Assembly (NCBI RefSeq): GCF_030440575.1
Contig: NZ_CP047189.1
Location: 1,054,001-1,118,000, forward strand
Length of the DNA: 64,000 nt
Direction of reading: 5' to 3'
Source: Corynebacterium ciconiae DSM 44920
GTDB taxonomy: Bacteria; Actinomycetota; Actinomycetes; Mycobacteriales; Mycobacteriaceae
The position numbers and the translations under genes were made by a program. Below the pieces are notes generated by a model. It saw nothing but the letters and a program-made list of their open reading frames with translations, was not told where the DNA came from and made no database searches. How positions within the stretch are numbered: position 1 is the first letter of the stretch; every line of letters begins with the position of its first letter. Of the stretch, positions 42,833 to 51,544 are shown in pieces.

Positions 42833-44136
42833 CTCTCGGTGAAGCGATGGTATTGGCATTATTCAACCTGCGCACCAACCTACTACGCACATTTTTGACC
42901 CTACTCGGAGTGATCATTGGAGTCGCAGCCGTGATCACCATCTTGACGCTCGGCGCCTCGCTCAACAGCTCTATTAAAAAGACTTTTGAAGACCTCGGGG
43001 GAAGCGATATCACTGTGGTTGTAGAGCCGTCTGCCGGGGAAGAAAGCGACACGGACAACTCAGCCGACGATCCCTTCCAAGCACTCTACTCAGGAAGCAG
43101 TAACGACGATCCAGATTCGGGTTTTAGCACCGATGACATCGAGACCCTGAAGGCACGGCTCGGAGCGTCGATAAGCGGTGTCGGGATCGGGGCAGGGCAG
43201 TCTGCCTCACACTACGCAGGAGCCGTGACAGTTAGCTCCTCGGAGCCAACCGACGCGGCCATAGCGTTTGTCAACGCCGATGGTTTCTCGTTCGGAAAGC
43301 AACGCGTAGTAGCTGGGCGGGGAATCACTGAGGAGGATGCCCGCGACCAAAGGATGGTGGCGGTGGTACCCGAAAAACTCATCGAGAAATACTTCGATGG
43401 CAACGCCTCGGAGGCGCTCGGCCAGGAAATCAGTTTTGGGTGGGAGGACAGCTTCTTCGACGTTCGCGTAGTGGGCGTATATAGCCAAGATGAAACGCCG
43501 CTGGTCGACTCTGGGAATACACCAGCTCAGCTCTATTTGCCTTATAGTGTTGCGCCACTGACCGTCGCTCCCGGTGAGCCGCTGATGTGGAGCAACATCG
43601 TTGTGCGTGCAGCCGACGGCGTAGAGCCCGACACCGTGCGTGCGGAGATCGACCGGACCGTAGCCACGATGTGGAACAACCGCGAAGGCTACCAAGCTCG
43701 CACGCTCGACTTCTCCAGTGTGCTCGAAGAGTCCAACAAAATCACCAACATGCTCAGTGCGGCCCTCGCTGCCATCGCCGGAATATCGCTGCTCGTCGGA
43801 GGAATTGGAGTGATGAACATCATGCTCATCACCGTGACCGAACGGACCCGTGAGATTGGCATCCGCAAAGCACTCGGGGCCACGGCCAAGGACATACGCA
43901 CTCAATTTGTCGTCGAGGCCATGATGGTATGCCTCGCCGGGGGACTAGTGGGAGTTCTGGCAGGCGGGGTGTTCGGGCTCGCTGGGTCAGCCATGATGCG
44001 CAACCCGGTGCTTCCACCGATCGGCGGAATCGTGTTCTCACTGTTGTTTTGCCTCGCGATTGGGCTGTTTTTTGGCTGGTACCCAGCTCGGAGGGCAGCG
44101 AAGCTGAATCCCATCGAGGCGTTGCGGTACGAGTAG
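42829..44136 (+). CDS. MacB/FtsX-type ABC transporter permease
   Basis: 435 residues, GTG start overlapping the ATPase stop by four bases. The layout is one N-terminal membrane segment (LLGVIIGVAAVITILTLGA), a large extracytoplasmic domain of about 230 residues and three C-terminal segments (ISLLVGGIGVMNIMLI; VCLAGGLVGVLAGGVFGLAG; FSLLFCLAIGLFFGWYPA). This is the MacB fold, which exports macrolides, peptides or lipids. The substrate is unknown. Motif B and two motif A cores lie in the external domain. Confidence 0.9.
   Translation: MTLGEAMVLALFNLRTNLLRTFLTLLGVIIGVAAVITILTLGASLNSSIKKTFEDLGGSDITVVVEPSAGEESDTDNSADDPFQALYSGSSNDDPDSGFSTDDIETLKARLGASISGVGIGAGQSASHYAGAVTVSSSEPTDAAIAFVNADGFSFGKQRVVAGRGITEEDARDQRMVAVVPEKLIEKYFDGNASEALGQEISFGWEDSFFDVRVVGVYSQDETPLVDSGNTPAQLYLPYSVAPLTVAPGEPLMWSNIVVRAADGVEPDTVRAEIDRTVATMWNNREGYQARTLDFSSVLEESNKITNMLSAALAAIAGISLLVGGIGVMNIMLITVTERTREIGIRKALGATAKDIRTQFVVEAMMVCLAGGLVGVLAGGVFGLAGSAMMRNPVLPPIGGIVFSLLFCLAIGLFFGWYPARRAAKLNPIEALRYE
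43162..43176. repeat. Motif B copy in a CDS
   Basis: GGAGCGTCGATAAGC, read as GASISG; a motif A core (43210-43219) follows 33 bases later. Confidence 0.8.
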
Positions 44137-44144
44137 CAACCACA

Positions 44145-44203
44145 GCTACTACGCATCAGAGTTTAAGGCTATTTGTCCTGCTCGCTGGCTGATGCGTAGT
44201 AGC
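44145..44203. terminator. Inverted pair of motif A copies after the permease gene
   Basis: GCTACTACGCATCAG (44145-44159) and CTGATGCGTAGTAGC (44189-44203) are exact 15-bp reverse complements across a 29-base loop, starting nine bases after the permease stop. A transcript could fold into a long stem here. There is no T-run, so termination is inferred. Confidence 0.6.
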
Positions 44204-44370
44204 TCGAAGACTAGATTCTCGTCGATGTCCCCGCCTGGGCTGTGCATAAAAAACTGCGAAATTCACAGGCTGGCGGGGCAGTGGGGCCGTGTTGTAGCGG
44301 TGGGTTTGCGGATCTGTAACAGTGTTGCTCACAAACACACCTACTGCTGCTGAGATAGGGGACGCTCAAC

Positions 44371-45798
44371 ATGACTATCGCCGTTATTGATGAGATTGAT
44401 CAGTGTGAGGCCTTACTGGTCCGCCTGACTGAGGAGTTGGAGACTGGCGTAAGCGATTTAGCAAGCTTTATTGATACTTATAGGCGTTTGGAAAGACTCC
44501 TGGACCTTAAAGCGCACACAGATGTTTTACTAGCACACCGAGTTCGGTGTGATAAAGCAGTGGAGGTTGCGGGAACAAAGAAGCCGGTTCGTTTTCTGCA
44601 GGACACATTTGGCTGGTCCAAGAGGCGAGCGTCGAATATATCAACGCAGGCTGCGCGGCTTTATGGCCCGATAAAAGACAACCCGCCGGAGAACGAGCCA
44701 GCTGAAGAAACGTCGAAACGCCTTGAAGAAGCGCGACAGCTGAGGGCGCTGAGTGCTGATAAGTTGCGAAGGCATCGTCTGAGCGCAGACATGCGAAAAC
44801 TTATCGAGTCAAGTTTGGCGGGGTTGCGAACCAAAGATGCGCGAGTTCGCGAATCGATTCGATTCGAAGCTGTCAGCTATGGCGTCGGCCATTCTTACGA
44901 TGACACCCGAGAATTACTCAACCAGCGCGTACGGAATGTTAATAGGTCACTATCGAAGGAGCAATGTGATAGCGCTGCTTCTCGACGCCTCACCATCACC
45001 AAGCCCGGAACTGACGGTAACGTGGGGATATTCGGACGCATTGCGCCTGAGACGGCGGCGGTACTGACTGATCAAGTGGACCGTGAGATGAGAAAGCCTC
45101 GCCCTAAGGGGGATCAGCGTTCGTATCATCAACGCTACGAGGAGGCCTTCAGTACCGTCATTAAGCGGGGGACCGGCACTACAGAAAGCACGCTGGTGGT
45201 CTGTATCTCGCCCAAAGATTTCACTCATTGCGACTTCATCAATGCGGGAATTGAGCACCCCACCAATACTGGAATTCCGCTCACCACCGAGCAGGTGATG
45301 GCGCTAGGAATGAAGAAATTCGGCTTCATTGCTGTGCATGATCCCCATACAGGTGATGTTCTTCGGCTGGGCCGATTCGAGCGCTGCGCCAATATATTTC
45401 AACGCATCGCTCTAACGGCAGCGCAGAATGTGTGCACACATCCCGGTTGTTCAACTCCAATCTCCAAATGCGAGATCCACCACATCGAGCCCTACGCACA
45501 GGGTGGTGCGACCGACATAGAAAACCTCACGTGCCTATGCCGAATCCACCACAGCGACAACGACGACACCCGCGCACACCATGCCAAACACCACGCAGCC
45601 CGCGACCCCAAAACCGGCAGGGTCGGTGCTACCCGTGGGGCTGGACACGACCACAATGAGACTGAAGTGCATCTCAATGACAGCGTCGCAGCACAACAGG
45701 CACCAGGGGCAAAAGTAAGGGCCCAAGCCTGGCCACAGCGGTGCCCGCATCACAGCGCTAACCAAGGCGATGACGCCGCCACTACGCACCAGAGTTAG
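44371..45798 (+). CDS. DUF222/HNH endonuclease domain protein (13E12-type)
   Basis: 475 residues. The N-terminal DUF222 helical domain (residues 1-260) is followed by an HNH nuclease: CTHPGCSTPISKCEIHHIEP, then GATDIENLTCLCRIHHSDND near residues 355-395, with all His and Asn residues present. Such genes are multicopy in many actinobacterial genomes and often mobile-looking; their role is unknown. The last residues ATTHQS and the stop come from a motif A copy. Confidence 0.85.
   Translation: MTIAVIDEIDQCEALLVRLTEELETGVSDLASFIDTYRRLERLLDLKAHTDVLLAHRVRCDKAVEVAGTKKPVRFLQDTFGWSKRRASNISTQAARLYGPIKDNPPENEPAEETSKRLEEARQLRALSADKLRRHRLSADMRKLIESSLAGLRTKDARVRESIRFEAVSYGVGHSYDDTRELLNQRVRNVNRSLSKEQCDSAASRRLTITKPGTDGNVGIFGRIAPETAAVLTDQVDREMRKPRPKGDQRSYHQRYEEAFSTVIKRGTGTTESTLVVCISPKDFTHCDFINAGIEHPTNTGIPLTTEQVMALGMKKFGFIAVHDPHTGDVLRLGRFERCANIFQRIALTAAQNVCTHPGCSTPISKCEIHHIEPYAQGGATDIENLTCLCRIHHSDNDDTRAHHAKHHAARDPKTGRVGATRGAGHDHNETEVHLNDSVAAQQAPGAKVRAQAWPQRCPHHSANQGDDAATTHQS
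45777..45798. repeat. Motif A copy forming the end of the HNH gene
   Basis: GCCACTACGCACCAGAGT plus TTAG; the stop codon lies in the flank. Confidence 0.85.
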
Positions 45799-45855
45799 TG
45801 CTTTACGCTCGCCGCATTGGGGCATCAGCAACACACCTGACGAGGCCTGCTGGGG

Positions 45856-46980
45856 CTAAGAGGGTAGGCGCTCACCAGTGCGGGTAGAGAAAAAGTGGAG
45901 GGTGGCGTCGTCAATGCGCAGGTGTATCTGGGAACCGAGCTTCGGCGCAGACAGCGGCGGAATGCGGGCGATGATCTGGCGCGAATCGGGGGCGTCGGTT
46001 CCGGTATCGCCTAGGCTTTCACCTGCCAAGGGGCCATAGACGTAGGAGTCTGAGCCCAATTCCTCCACGAACTCCAGTGTGATGCTGAGGGAGCTGATCG
46101 TGGGATTGTCCGTTAGCTGGAGGTTCTCCGGGCGGAATCCCACAAGCACTGTGTTCTCAGATGCTTCCACTAAAGCAGCGCGGGTCGCGGGAGGAAGAAG
46201 AATGCGGGTTGTTCCGAGTAGCGCGGTATCACCGTGGACGTCGCAGGTACTCATATTCATCGCGGGGGAACCAATAAAACCTGCAACAAACGCGTTCGCC
46301 GGCTGCGTATAAACCTCATGTGGGGTGCCAACCTGCTGCAAAACGCCATCCTTCAGCACTGCGATACGATCGCCCATCGTGAGCGCTTCGGTCTGATCGT
46401 GGGTGACAAATAGTGTGGTCACGCCTAAATCTGCCTGTAAAGCGGCAATTTGAGACCGGGTTTGCACACGCAATTTTGCGTCTAGATTGGACAGTGGCTC
46501 ATCCATGAGAAAGACCTGGGGTTTCCTGACGATTGCCCTGCCCATGGCCACACGCTGCCGCTGACCGCCAGAGAGAGCCTGGGGCTTACGGTCTAAAAAC
46601 TTCGTGAGGTCCAAGGTGCGTGCTGCGTCTTCAACACGCTCGGTGATCTCGGATTGAGGCCGCCCAGCCATCTTCAGAGCGAAACCCATGTTCTCCCGCA
46701 CAGTCATATGCGGATAGAGCGCGTAATTCTGGAAAACCATCGCGATATCGCGATCCTTAGGCGCGAGGTGAGTTACGTCGCGGTCACCGATGAAGATACG
46801 GCCGCTAGAGACATCTTCAAGTCCGGCAAGCATACGAAGGGTAGTCGATTTACCGCAGCCCGAAGGACCCACGAGAACGAGAAACTCGCCGTCTTTAATG
46901 TTTAACTCGATCGCGTCAACCGAAGGCTCGGTAGCGCCTGGATAAATGCGAGTGGTGCTGTCGAACGTCACCGAGGCCAT
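45856..46980 (-). CDS. msmK: CUT1-type sugar ABC importer ATPase (MsmK/UgpC/MsiK family)
   Basis: 374 residues. Walker A LVGPSGCGKSTTLRML near residue 37, signature ALSGGQRQRVAMGRA, Walker B VFLMDEPLSNLDAKLR, and a C-terminal OB/TOBE regulatory domain (about residues 240-374) as in MalK. No permease or binding-protein genes are nearby, so it probably powers several distant sugar importers as MsiK does. An AAAGGACT site precedes ATG 46980. Confidence 0.9.
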   Translation of the reverse strand: MASVTFDSTTRIYPGATEPSVDAIELNIKDGEFLVLVGPSGCGKSTTLRMLAGLEDVSSGRIFIGDRDVTHLAPKDRDIAMVFQNYALYPHMTVRENMGFALKMAGRPQSEITERVEDAARTLDLTKFLDRKPQALSGGQRQRVAMGRAIVRKPQVFLMDEPLSNLDAKLRVQTRSQIAALQADLGVTTLFVTHDQTEALTMGDRIAVLKDGVLQQVGTPHEVYTQPANAFVAGFIGSPAMNMSTCDVHGDTALLGTTRILLPPATRAALVEASENTVLVGFRPENLQLTDNPTISSLSITLEFVEELGSDSYVYGPLAGESLGDTGTDAPDSRQIIARIPPLSAPKLGSQIHLRIDDATLHFFSTRTGERLPS

Positions 46981-47080
46981 AGGGGAGTCCTTTCACCGGC
47001 AGGTACGTGCCGGACGATCCGTAGTGAAAGTGAAACAACAACGAATGCCAGTCTAGACCGGCAAGAGAAGTGGAAACGCG

Positions 47081-47098
47081 CCGCTGCGTAGTAGCGCG
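47081..47098. repeat. Motif A copy between the ATPase and peptidase genes
   Basis: CCGCTGCGTAGTAGCGCG, a palindrome-like variant with CGC flanks, immediately beyond the M20 stop. Confidence 0.75.
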
Positions 47099-47101
47099 TG
47101 T

Positions 47102-48451
47102 CTAGACGCCGGCGAAACGCTCAGTGACTCCCACATAGGCACGCAATGTGAGATCGAGATCCTCAAGGTGAAGATGCTCATCATGCGCATGTAACTGAGC
47201 CTGGATATCGCCGAGTGTGCGGCCGGCCGCATGTGCTGCAAAACCGTATCCCACGCCGCCCTTCTTTCGCGCAAAGCGGAGGTCAGAGCCGCCTGAGGTG
47301 ACAATCGGAAGGACTTTCTCCTCGGGGAATAGCTCCGCAAAAGTTTCGGTGATTGCGTGATAGAGAGGCGATTCTGTGGAGGAGACCGTGGCATCTTCGC
47401 AGATGAGACGTTCGATGCGGCAGTGACTACGCAGCTCGCCTATGGCCTCTAGTAGGTGCTCATCGACATCGTCCTGGCTCATCCCTGGAGTGGGGCGGAT
47501 GTCTAGTTCTACGTACCCAGAGGAGGGGAGGACATTAATCGGCCCACCGGCACGAACCACGGTGGGAGCGACAGTAGTGTGGGAAATCGCATGGGCGAAG
47601 CGTGACATCTCTCCAAATGGGCTGTAATCGCTGGTGCCGTGGCTAATAAGCGCTTCCTCAGTTTCAGGGTCGAATCCAAAGGCCTGGACAAACGGCTCCC
47701 AGAGAGGCTGGTCGGAGGGGATCGAAAGCGAGGCGAGACGCATGGTCACCTCGCCGAGGATGCCTGTGGTCATTGTGGTACCCCACGGTGCGGAGGCATG
47801 GCCAGGATCGCCGGTGACGTGGATCCGTCGTTGGGCGGCCCCTTTCTCTCCAGCATTGACCACTACGCATCGTGACACCCCATCTCGGACGATATGTCCG
47901 CCGCCGGTTTCGCCGAGGCAATTTTCCCAAGAAATAGCATCTGGCCGGTTTTCGGCGATCCAACCAGCGCCGAGGCCGCCGCGTGCTTCTTCGTCGGCGA
48001 GCGCGGCAAATTGGATGGGACGGCGAAGGTGACTCTGGGAAGCCGCCCATTTAGTAACAACCGCGTGCACTGCGGTGATGAAGAGCATATCCACAGCCCC
48101 GCGGCCGTATACCTTGCCGTCTTCGATCACAGCGTCGAAGCATGGCTGAGTCCAGTGTTGTTCGTCCACTACAACAACGTCGGTGTGGCCGAAGAATGTG
48201 AGGGGAGAAAGCCCCTCATCGCGCGCAGGGGCTGCCGTAACAACGAGGGTTGTGCGTCCGGGGCTTGGTTCGATGCTCTCAATGGATAGCCGCTCTCGGA
48301 CCTCGGTGGGAGCGTCGTTGAAGAAATCTCGGAGGGTCTCGGCAGTGCGTTGCTCGTTGCCGGACTCCGGCGTGAAATCGTTGACGCAGGCGTTGCGGAT
48401 TAGGGTGCGGAGAAGATCTAGGGCGGAATCGTAAAGTTGATGCGTAGTCAT
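47102..48451 (-). CDS. M20 family metallopeptidase
   Basis: 449 residues. M20 zinc-binding pattern: SPLTFFGHTDVVVVDEQHW with the first His and Asp, VYGRGAVDMLFITAVHAV with the bridging Asp, FAALADEEARGGLGAGW with the catalytic Glu pair, and HAHDEHLHLEDL at the end for the last His. Resembles DapE/ArgE/carboxypeptidase relatives; the substrate is unknown. ATG 48451 begins ATG-ACT-ACG-CAT-CAA (MTTHQ), so its start codon is joined to a motif A core. Confidence 0.85.
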   Translation of the reverse strand: MTTHQLYDSALDLLRTLIRNACVNDFTPESGNEQRTAETLRDFFNDAPTEVRERLSIESIEPSPGRTTLVVTAAPARDEGLSPLTFFGHTDVVVVDEQHWTQPCFDAVIEDGKVYGRGAVDMLFITAVHAVVTKWAASQSHLRRPIQFAALADEEARGGLGAGWIAENRPDAISWENCLGETGGGHIVRDGVSRCVVVNAGEKGAAQRRIHVTGDPGHASAPWGTTMTTGILGEVTMRLASLSIPSDQPLWEPFVQAFGFDPETEEALISHGTSDYSPFGEMSRFAHAISHTTVAPTVVRAGGPINVLPSSGYVELDIRPTPGMSQDDVDEHLLEAIGELRSHCRIERLICEDATVSSTESPLYHAITETFAELFPEEKVLPIVTSGGSDLRFARKKGGVGYGFAAHAAGRTLGDIQAQLHAHDEHLHLEDLDLTLRAYVGVTERFAGV

Positions 48452-48458
48452 CTTCCCC

Positions 48459-48464
48459 ATACTA
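48459..48464 (-). promoter_or_regulatory. -10 box of the M20 gene, leaderless type
   Basis: Minus-strand TAGTAT ends seven bases before the ATG at 48451. Confidence 0.45.
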
Positions 48465-48489
48465 AGAGCCATCTGCCTTGTTGGGGTGC

Positions 48490-48509
48490 AACTCTGTTGC
48501 GTAGTAGCA
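48490..48509. repeat. Full motif A copy
   Basis: AACTCTGTTGCGTAGTAGCA in the divergent region between the M20 peptidase and aldo/keto reductase genes. Confidence 0.92.
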
Positions 48510-48540
48510 CTATCGACCCCAGCGCAGGCACACTGGGGGT

Positions 48541-49635
48541 ATGTCGTACACAGTAAAAGCCCCGCAGTCCTATCAGCCCGCGGCTGATCGTTACGAGTCT
48601 ATGCAGTACCGCTGGGTGGGTAACTCGGGTTTGAAGTTGCCGCCGTTGTCGCTCGGGTTGTGGCACAACTTCGGTGACGATCGCCGCCTAGACGTTCAGC
48701 GAGAGATTGTGCGTAGTGCATTTGATCTCGGTGTCACCCACTTTGACTTGGCTAATAATTACGGCCCGCCCCCAGGCTCTGCAGAGCGCAACTTTGGTGA
48801 AATTTTGCGTAGTGATTTTGCGGGGCACCGTGATGAGATGATTATCAGTTCGAAGGCCGGCTGGAACATGTGGCCTGGGCCGTATGGTTTTGGTGGCTCG
48901 CGCAAGTATTTGATGTCTTCGTTGGACCAGTCGCTGGACAGGTTGGGGCTGGATTATGTTGATATCTTTTATCACCATCGCCCTGATCCTGATACGCCGC
49001 TGGAAGAAACGATGTTTGCGCTGCGAGATATCGTCGCTTCGGGCAAGGCGCTGTATGTGGGTATTTCTTCCTACGGGCCGGAGCTGACGGCTGAGGCTGC
49101 GTCAATTATGCAGGAGGAGGGGTGTCCTTTGCTGATCCACCAGCCGAGCTATTCGATTGTGAATCGGTGGGTGGAGGAGCCGGGTGAGGATGGCGAGTCG
49201 CTGCTTGAATCGGCGGCCGATAATGGCCTCGGGGTGATTGCTTTTTCTCCGCTGGCGCAGGGGTTGTTGACTGACCGGTACCTCGATGGTGTGCCGGCGC
49301 ATTCTCGTGCTGCGGAGAAGGGGTCGTTCCGAGAGGGGATGCTTTCTGAGGATAACCTCGCGATGGTGCGAGCCTTGGATGATATCGCCCACGAGCGTGG
49401 CCAAAGCCTGGCCCAGATGGCTATTGCTTGGGTGCTGCGCGAGCAGGGTGATTTCGGTGAGCTGACTGTGGCTTCGGCATTGATCGGCGCTTCCTCCGCG
49501 GAGCAGCTTCGTCATAACGTTGCCGCCCTTGAGAATCTCGATTTTTCCGATTCTGAGCTTGCCGCCATCGATGAGGTGGCCGATGATGCGGGCATCAATA
49601 TTTGGGCGGGCGCAACCGCGTCGAAGAGAAGGTAA
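48541..49635 (+). CDS. Aldo/keto reductase (YghZ / K+ channel beta-subunit type)
   Basis: 364 residues. NADPH-dependent reductase; catalytic tetrad visible as Asp and Tyr in HFDLANNYGPPPGSAE, Lys in MIISSKAGW and His in DIFYHHRPDPDTPLE. The length and GPYGFGGSRKYL segment suggest the L-glyceraldehyde-3-phosphate reductase group. In C. glutamicum a comparable reductase precedes lysE. Motif A cores at 48708 and 48804 are in frame; the TAA stop abuts another. Confidence 0.9.
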   Translation: MSYTVKAPQSYQPAADRYESMQYRWVGNSGLKLPPLSLGLWHNFGDDRRLDVQREIVRSAFDLGVTHFDLANNYGPPPGSAERNFGEILRSDFAGHRDEMIISSKAGWNMWPGPYGFGGSRKYLMSSLDQSLDRLGLDYVDIFYHHRPDPDTPLEETMFALRDIVASGKALYVGISSYGPELTAEAASIMQEEGCPLLIHQPSYSIVNRWVEEPGEDGESLLESAADNGLGVIAFSPLAQGLLTDRYLDGVPAHSRAAEKGSFREGMLSEDNLAMVRALDDIAHERGQSLAQMAIAWVLREQGDFGELTVASALIGASSAEQLRHNVAALENLDFSDSELAAIDEVADDAGINIWAGATASKRR

Positions 49636-49665
49636 CTACGCACACGCGCGTGGGCTAGAAAACCC

Positions 49666-49700
49666 GAGGTGGCGTCGATAATGCTTATCGACGCCACCTC
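49666..49700. terminator. Head-to-head motif B palindrome between convergent genes
   Basis: GAGGTGGCGTCGATAA (49666-49681) and TTATCGACGCCACCTC (49685-49700) are perfect 16-bp reverse complements with a TGC loop. It lies between the convergent reductase and lysE genes and would act as a bidirectional hairpin. It consists of two motif B copies. Confidence 0.85.
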
Positions 49701-49714
49701 CTTGCCTGGAAAGG

Positions 49715-50509
49715 CTAGTGCAAAGCCAAACGCGCGGTAATGATGAGCATCACGACGCCAATGGCGAAGTTGAGCCGCCGCCAATTCTGTGGCTTCGACA
49801 GAGGCTGGGCCAGGGCTCGCGCGCCGAAGCCGATGGCGGGAAACCACAGTGCGCTTGCGGCGAGGGCCCCAGCGGAGAACTCCCAACGCCCGGTCGGGCC
49901 AAACTGGTTGGCCAGTCCGCCCAGCATGACCAAGGTGTCGATGTAGGCGGCTGGATTGAACCAGGTGAACACCAGTGCCGCGATGACCGGTTTGAGCCAC
50001 GGCTTGTCTGAGGTGGTGATGCGGTTGCGACGCTTGGTAGCGAGCGCGCCGCCTGGGGCGGTAGCAGTGCTGGAAACCCGGGTGTCCTCGCTGGAGTCGC
50101 CGTTGTGGATCGCGGTGTTTTGGAGCGCCTCTGCCTCGGCGATGATCTCGGAGGGCTGATGCGTAGTAGCATCTCCGTCCAAATCGATTTCCTCGGGGTC
50201 GCGGACATCGGTGGCGCGCAGCGCCCCAGCCTTGGGCGCGAGGGCGTCTCGGAAACAGGTGTAGGCAAAGTAGCTGAGATACACCACGCCTGCCCATTTG
50301 AGAGCAACGAGGGCGGTTGGTGCTTTTTCCACTAGCACACCCATCCCGGCGGTGCCGCCGAGGATGAGCAAAATGTCGGAGATGAGGCAGACGGCCACTA
50401 CTGCGCCTACGGCCACGCCTTTCACGCCTTGTTTAAGTAGGAGTGCGTTCTGAGGTCCAATGGCGATGATCAGGGACAATCCAACGAAGAAACCATTCAG
50501 TGCAATCAC
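49715..50509 (-). CDS. lysE: L-lysine/L-arginine exporter LysE
   Basis: 264 residues, longer than the roughly 233 of C. glutamicum LysE. Family signatures: GLSLIIAIGPQNALLLKQG, CLISDILLILGGTAGMGVL, FTWFNPAAYIDTLVMLGG. Six membrane segments, with a hydrophilic central loop (residues 88-160) that is enlarged and contains ATTHQPSE encoded by motif A. GTG 50509 is the start. Divergent from its regulator lysG with a 70-base spacer. Confidence 0.93.
   Translation of the reverse strand: MIALNGFFVGLSLIIAIGPQNALLLKQGVKGVAVGAVVAVCLISDILLILGGTAGMGVLVEKAPTALVALKWAGVVYLSYFAYTCFRDALAPKAGALRATDVRDPEEIDLDGDATTHQPSEIIAEAEALQNTAIHNGDSSEDTRVSSTATAPGGALATKRRNRITTSDKPWLKPVIAALVFTWFNPAAYIDTLVMLGGLANQFGPTGRWEFSAGALAASALWFPAIGFGARALAQPLSKPQNWRRLNFAIGVVMLIITARLALH
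50154..50173. repeat. Motif A copy in the lysE loop
   Basis: GGCTGATGCGTAGTAGCATC, read on the minus strand as DATTHQP. Confidence 0.88.
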
Positions 50510-50567
50510 ACAAATGATGTTGTCTTAGAGCTGATGTGAAGGAAAATTAAGTAGTCTTCACCTGCGT

Positions 50568-50573
50568 TAGAAT
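50568..50573 (+). promoter_or_regulatory. -10 box of lysG, leaderless type
   Basis: TAGAAT ends six bases before ATG 50580. The 70-base lysE-lysG spacer must also hold the LysG operator. Confidence 0.55.
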
Positions 50574-50579
50574 TGCTTC

Positions 50580-51458
50580 ATGGACCACGTCAAGCTCACT
50601 ACGCTCCTCGCTGTCGTCGATGAAGGAAGCTTCGAAGCGGCCGCCTCCAGACTCGGCATCAGCCCCTCAGCGGTGAGCCAACGCATCAAGGCGCTGGAAA
50701 ACACCATGGGGCGAGTTCTACTGAAACGCACCAACCCCGTCCGGGCCACGGAGGCAGGCGAGATCCTCGTCCAGGCCGGCCGTCGTATGGCGCTGCTGCA
50801 AGCCGAAACGGACGCCCAGCTCCGAGGACGGCTCGGCCGGGTGCCGCTAGCGGTCGCCATCAACGCAGACTCTTTATCCACTTGGTTTCGCCCCGTGTTG
50901 GCCAACGTTGCCTCGTGGAACAGCGCCTCGTTGCGACTACGCATTGAAGACGAATCCCATTCTCGCAACCTCTTGCGCCGCGGCGACGTCCTCGGCGCCG
51001 TCACCCGCGAAGCCGAGGCCGTGTCTGGGTGCGAATCCCATTACCTCGGCGTCATGCGCTACCGCGCCGCCGCCCACCCCGACCTGCTCGATGCCTACAC
51101 GCGCGAAGACGGCAGCCTCGACTGGGCCTCCATGCCCGCTTTGCGCTATGGCCCCAACGACGCCCTCCAAGAACACGATCTACTAGGGCGACTACGCAGC
51201 GGCGAAGACAGTCGCCACCGCGGCATCTCCTGGATCCCCTCCTCCGAAGATTTCGTCTACGCCGCCCGCGTCGGGCTCGGCTGGGGTCTTCTCCCCGAAC
51301 CCCAACTGCGACCCTTGCTCGATCGCGGCGATGTTGTGCTCCTCGACGACAATGTTGAGGAAGTCCACCTCTATTGGCAGCACTGGCGCCTCGAGTCTCC
51401 CATCCTCAGCGCACTGAGCGACGCCGTCCTCAGCGCCGCCACCACCCTCGGGCAATAA
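50580..51458 (+). CDS. lysG: LysR-type regulator LysG (ArgP/IciA family)
   Basis: 292 residues. N-terminal winged helix (LTTLLAVVDEGSFEAAASRL, then ISPSAVSQRIKALENTMGRV), then a LysR effector domain. Adjacency and divergence to lysE identify it as the lysine-sensing activator of export; in C. glutamicum LysG responds to lysine, arginine and histidine. Motif A cores encode LRLRIED (50935) and LRSGED (51190). Confidence 0.93.
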   Translation: MDHVKLTTLLAVVDEGSFEAAASRLGISPSAVSQRIKALENTMGRVLLKRTNPVRATEAGEILVQAGRRMALLQAETDAQLRGRLGRVPLAVAINADSLSTWFRPVLANVASWNSASLRLRIEDESHSRNLLRRGDVLGAVTREAEAVSGCESHYLGVMRYRAAAHPDLLDAYTREDGSLDWASMPALRYGPNDALQEHDLLGRLRSGEDSRHRGISWIPSSEDFVYAARVGLGWGLLPEPQLRPLLDRGDVVLLDDNVEEVHLYWQHWRLESPILSALSDAVLSAATTLGQ

Positions 51459-51531
51459 CAATCCTGTAAAGGTTGTGCCTGAAACACGGCGCGCCGGTAA
51501 TTAAATCCTCCGTTTCACCAGCGTGGGCCTA

Positions 51532-51537
51532 TACGCT
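51532..51537 (+). promoter_or_regulatory. -10 box, leaderless type
   Basis: TACGCT ends seven bases before ATG 51545; TATACG two bases upstream is an alternative. Confidence 0.4.
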
Positions 51538-51544
51538 GAGCTGC

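Noticed and set aside
44371-45798. HNH gene as part of an insertion sequence or intron
   Set aside because: No terminal inverted repeats, target duplication or intron structure is visible around it; DUF222/HNH genes are usually free-standing.
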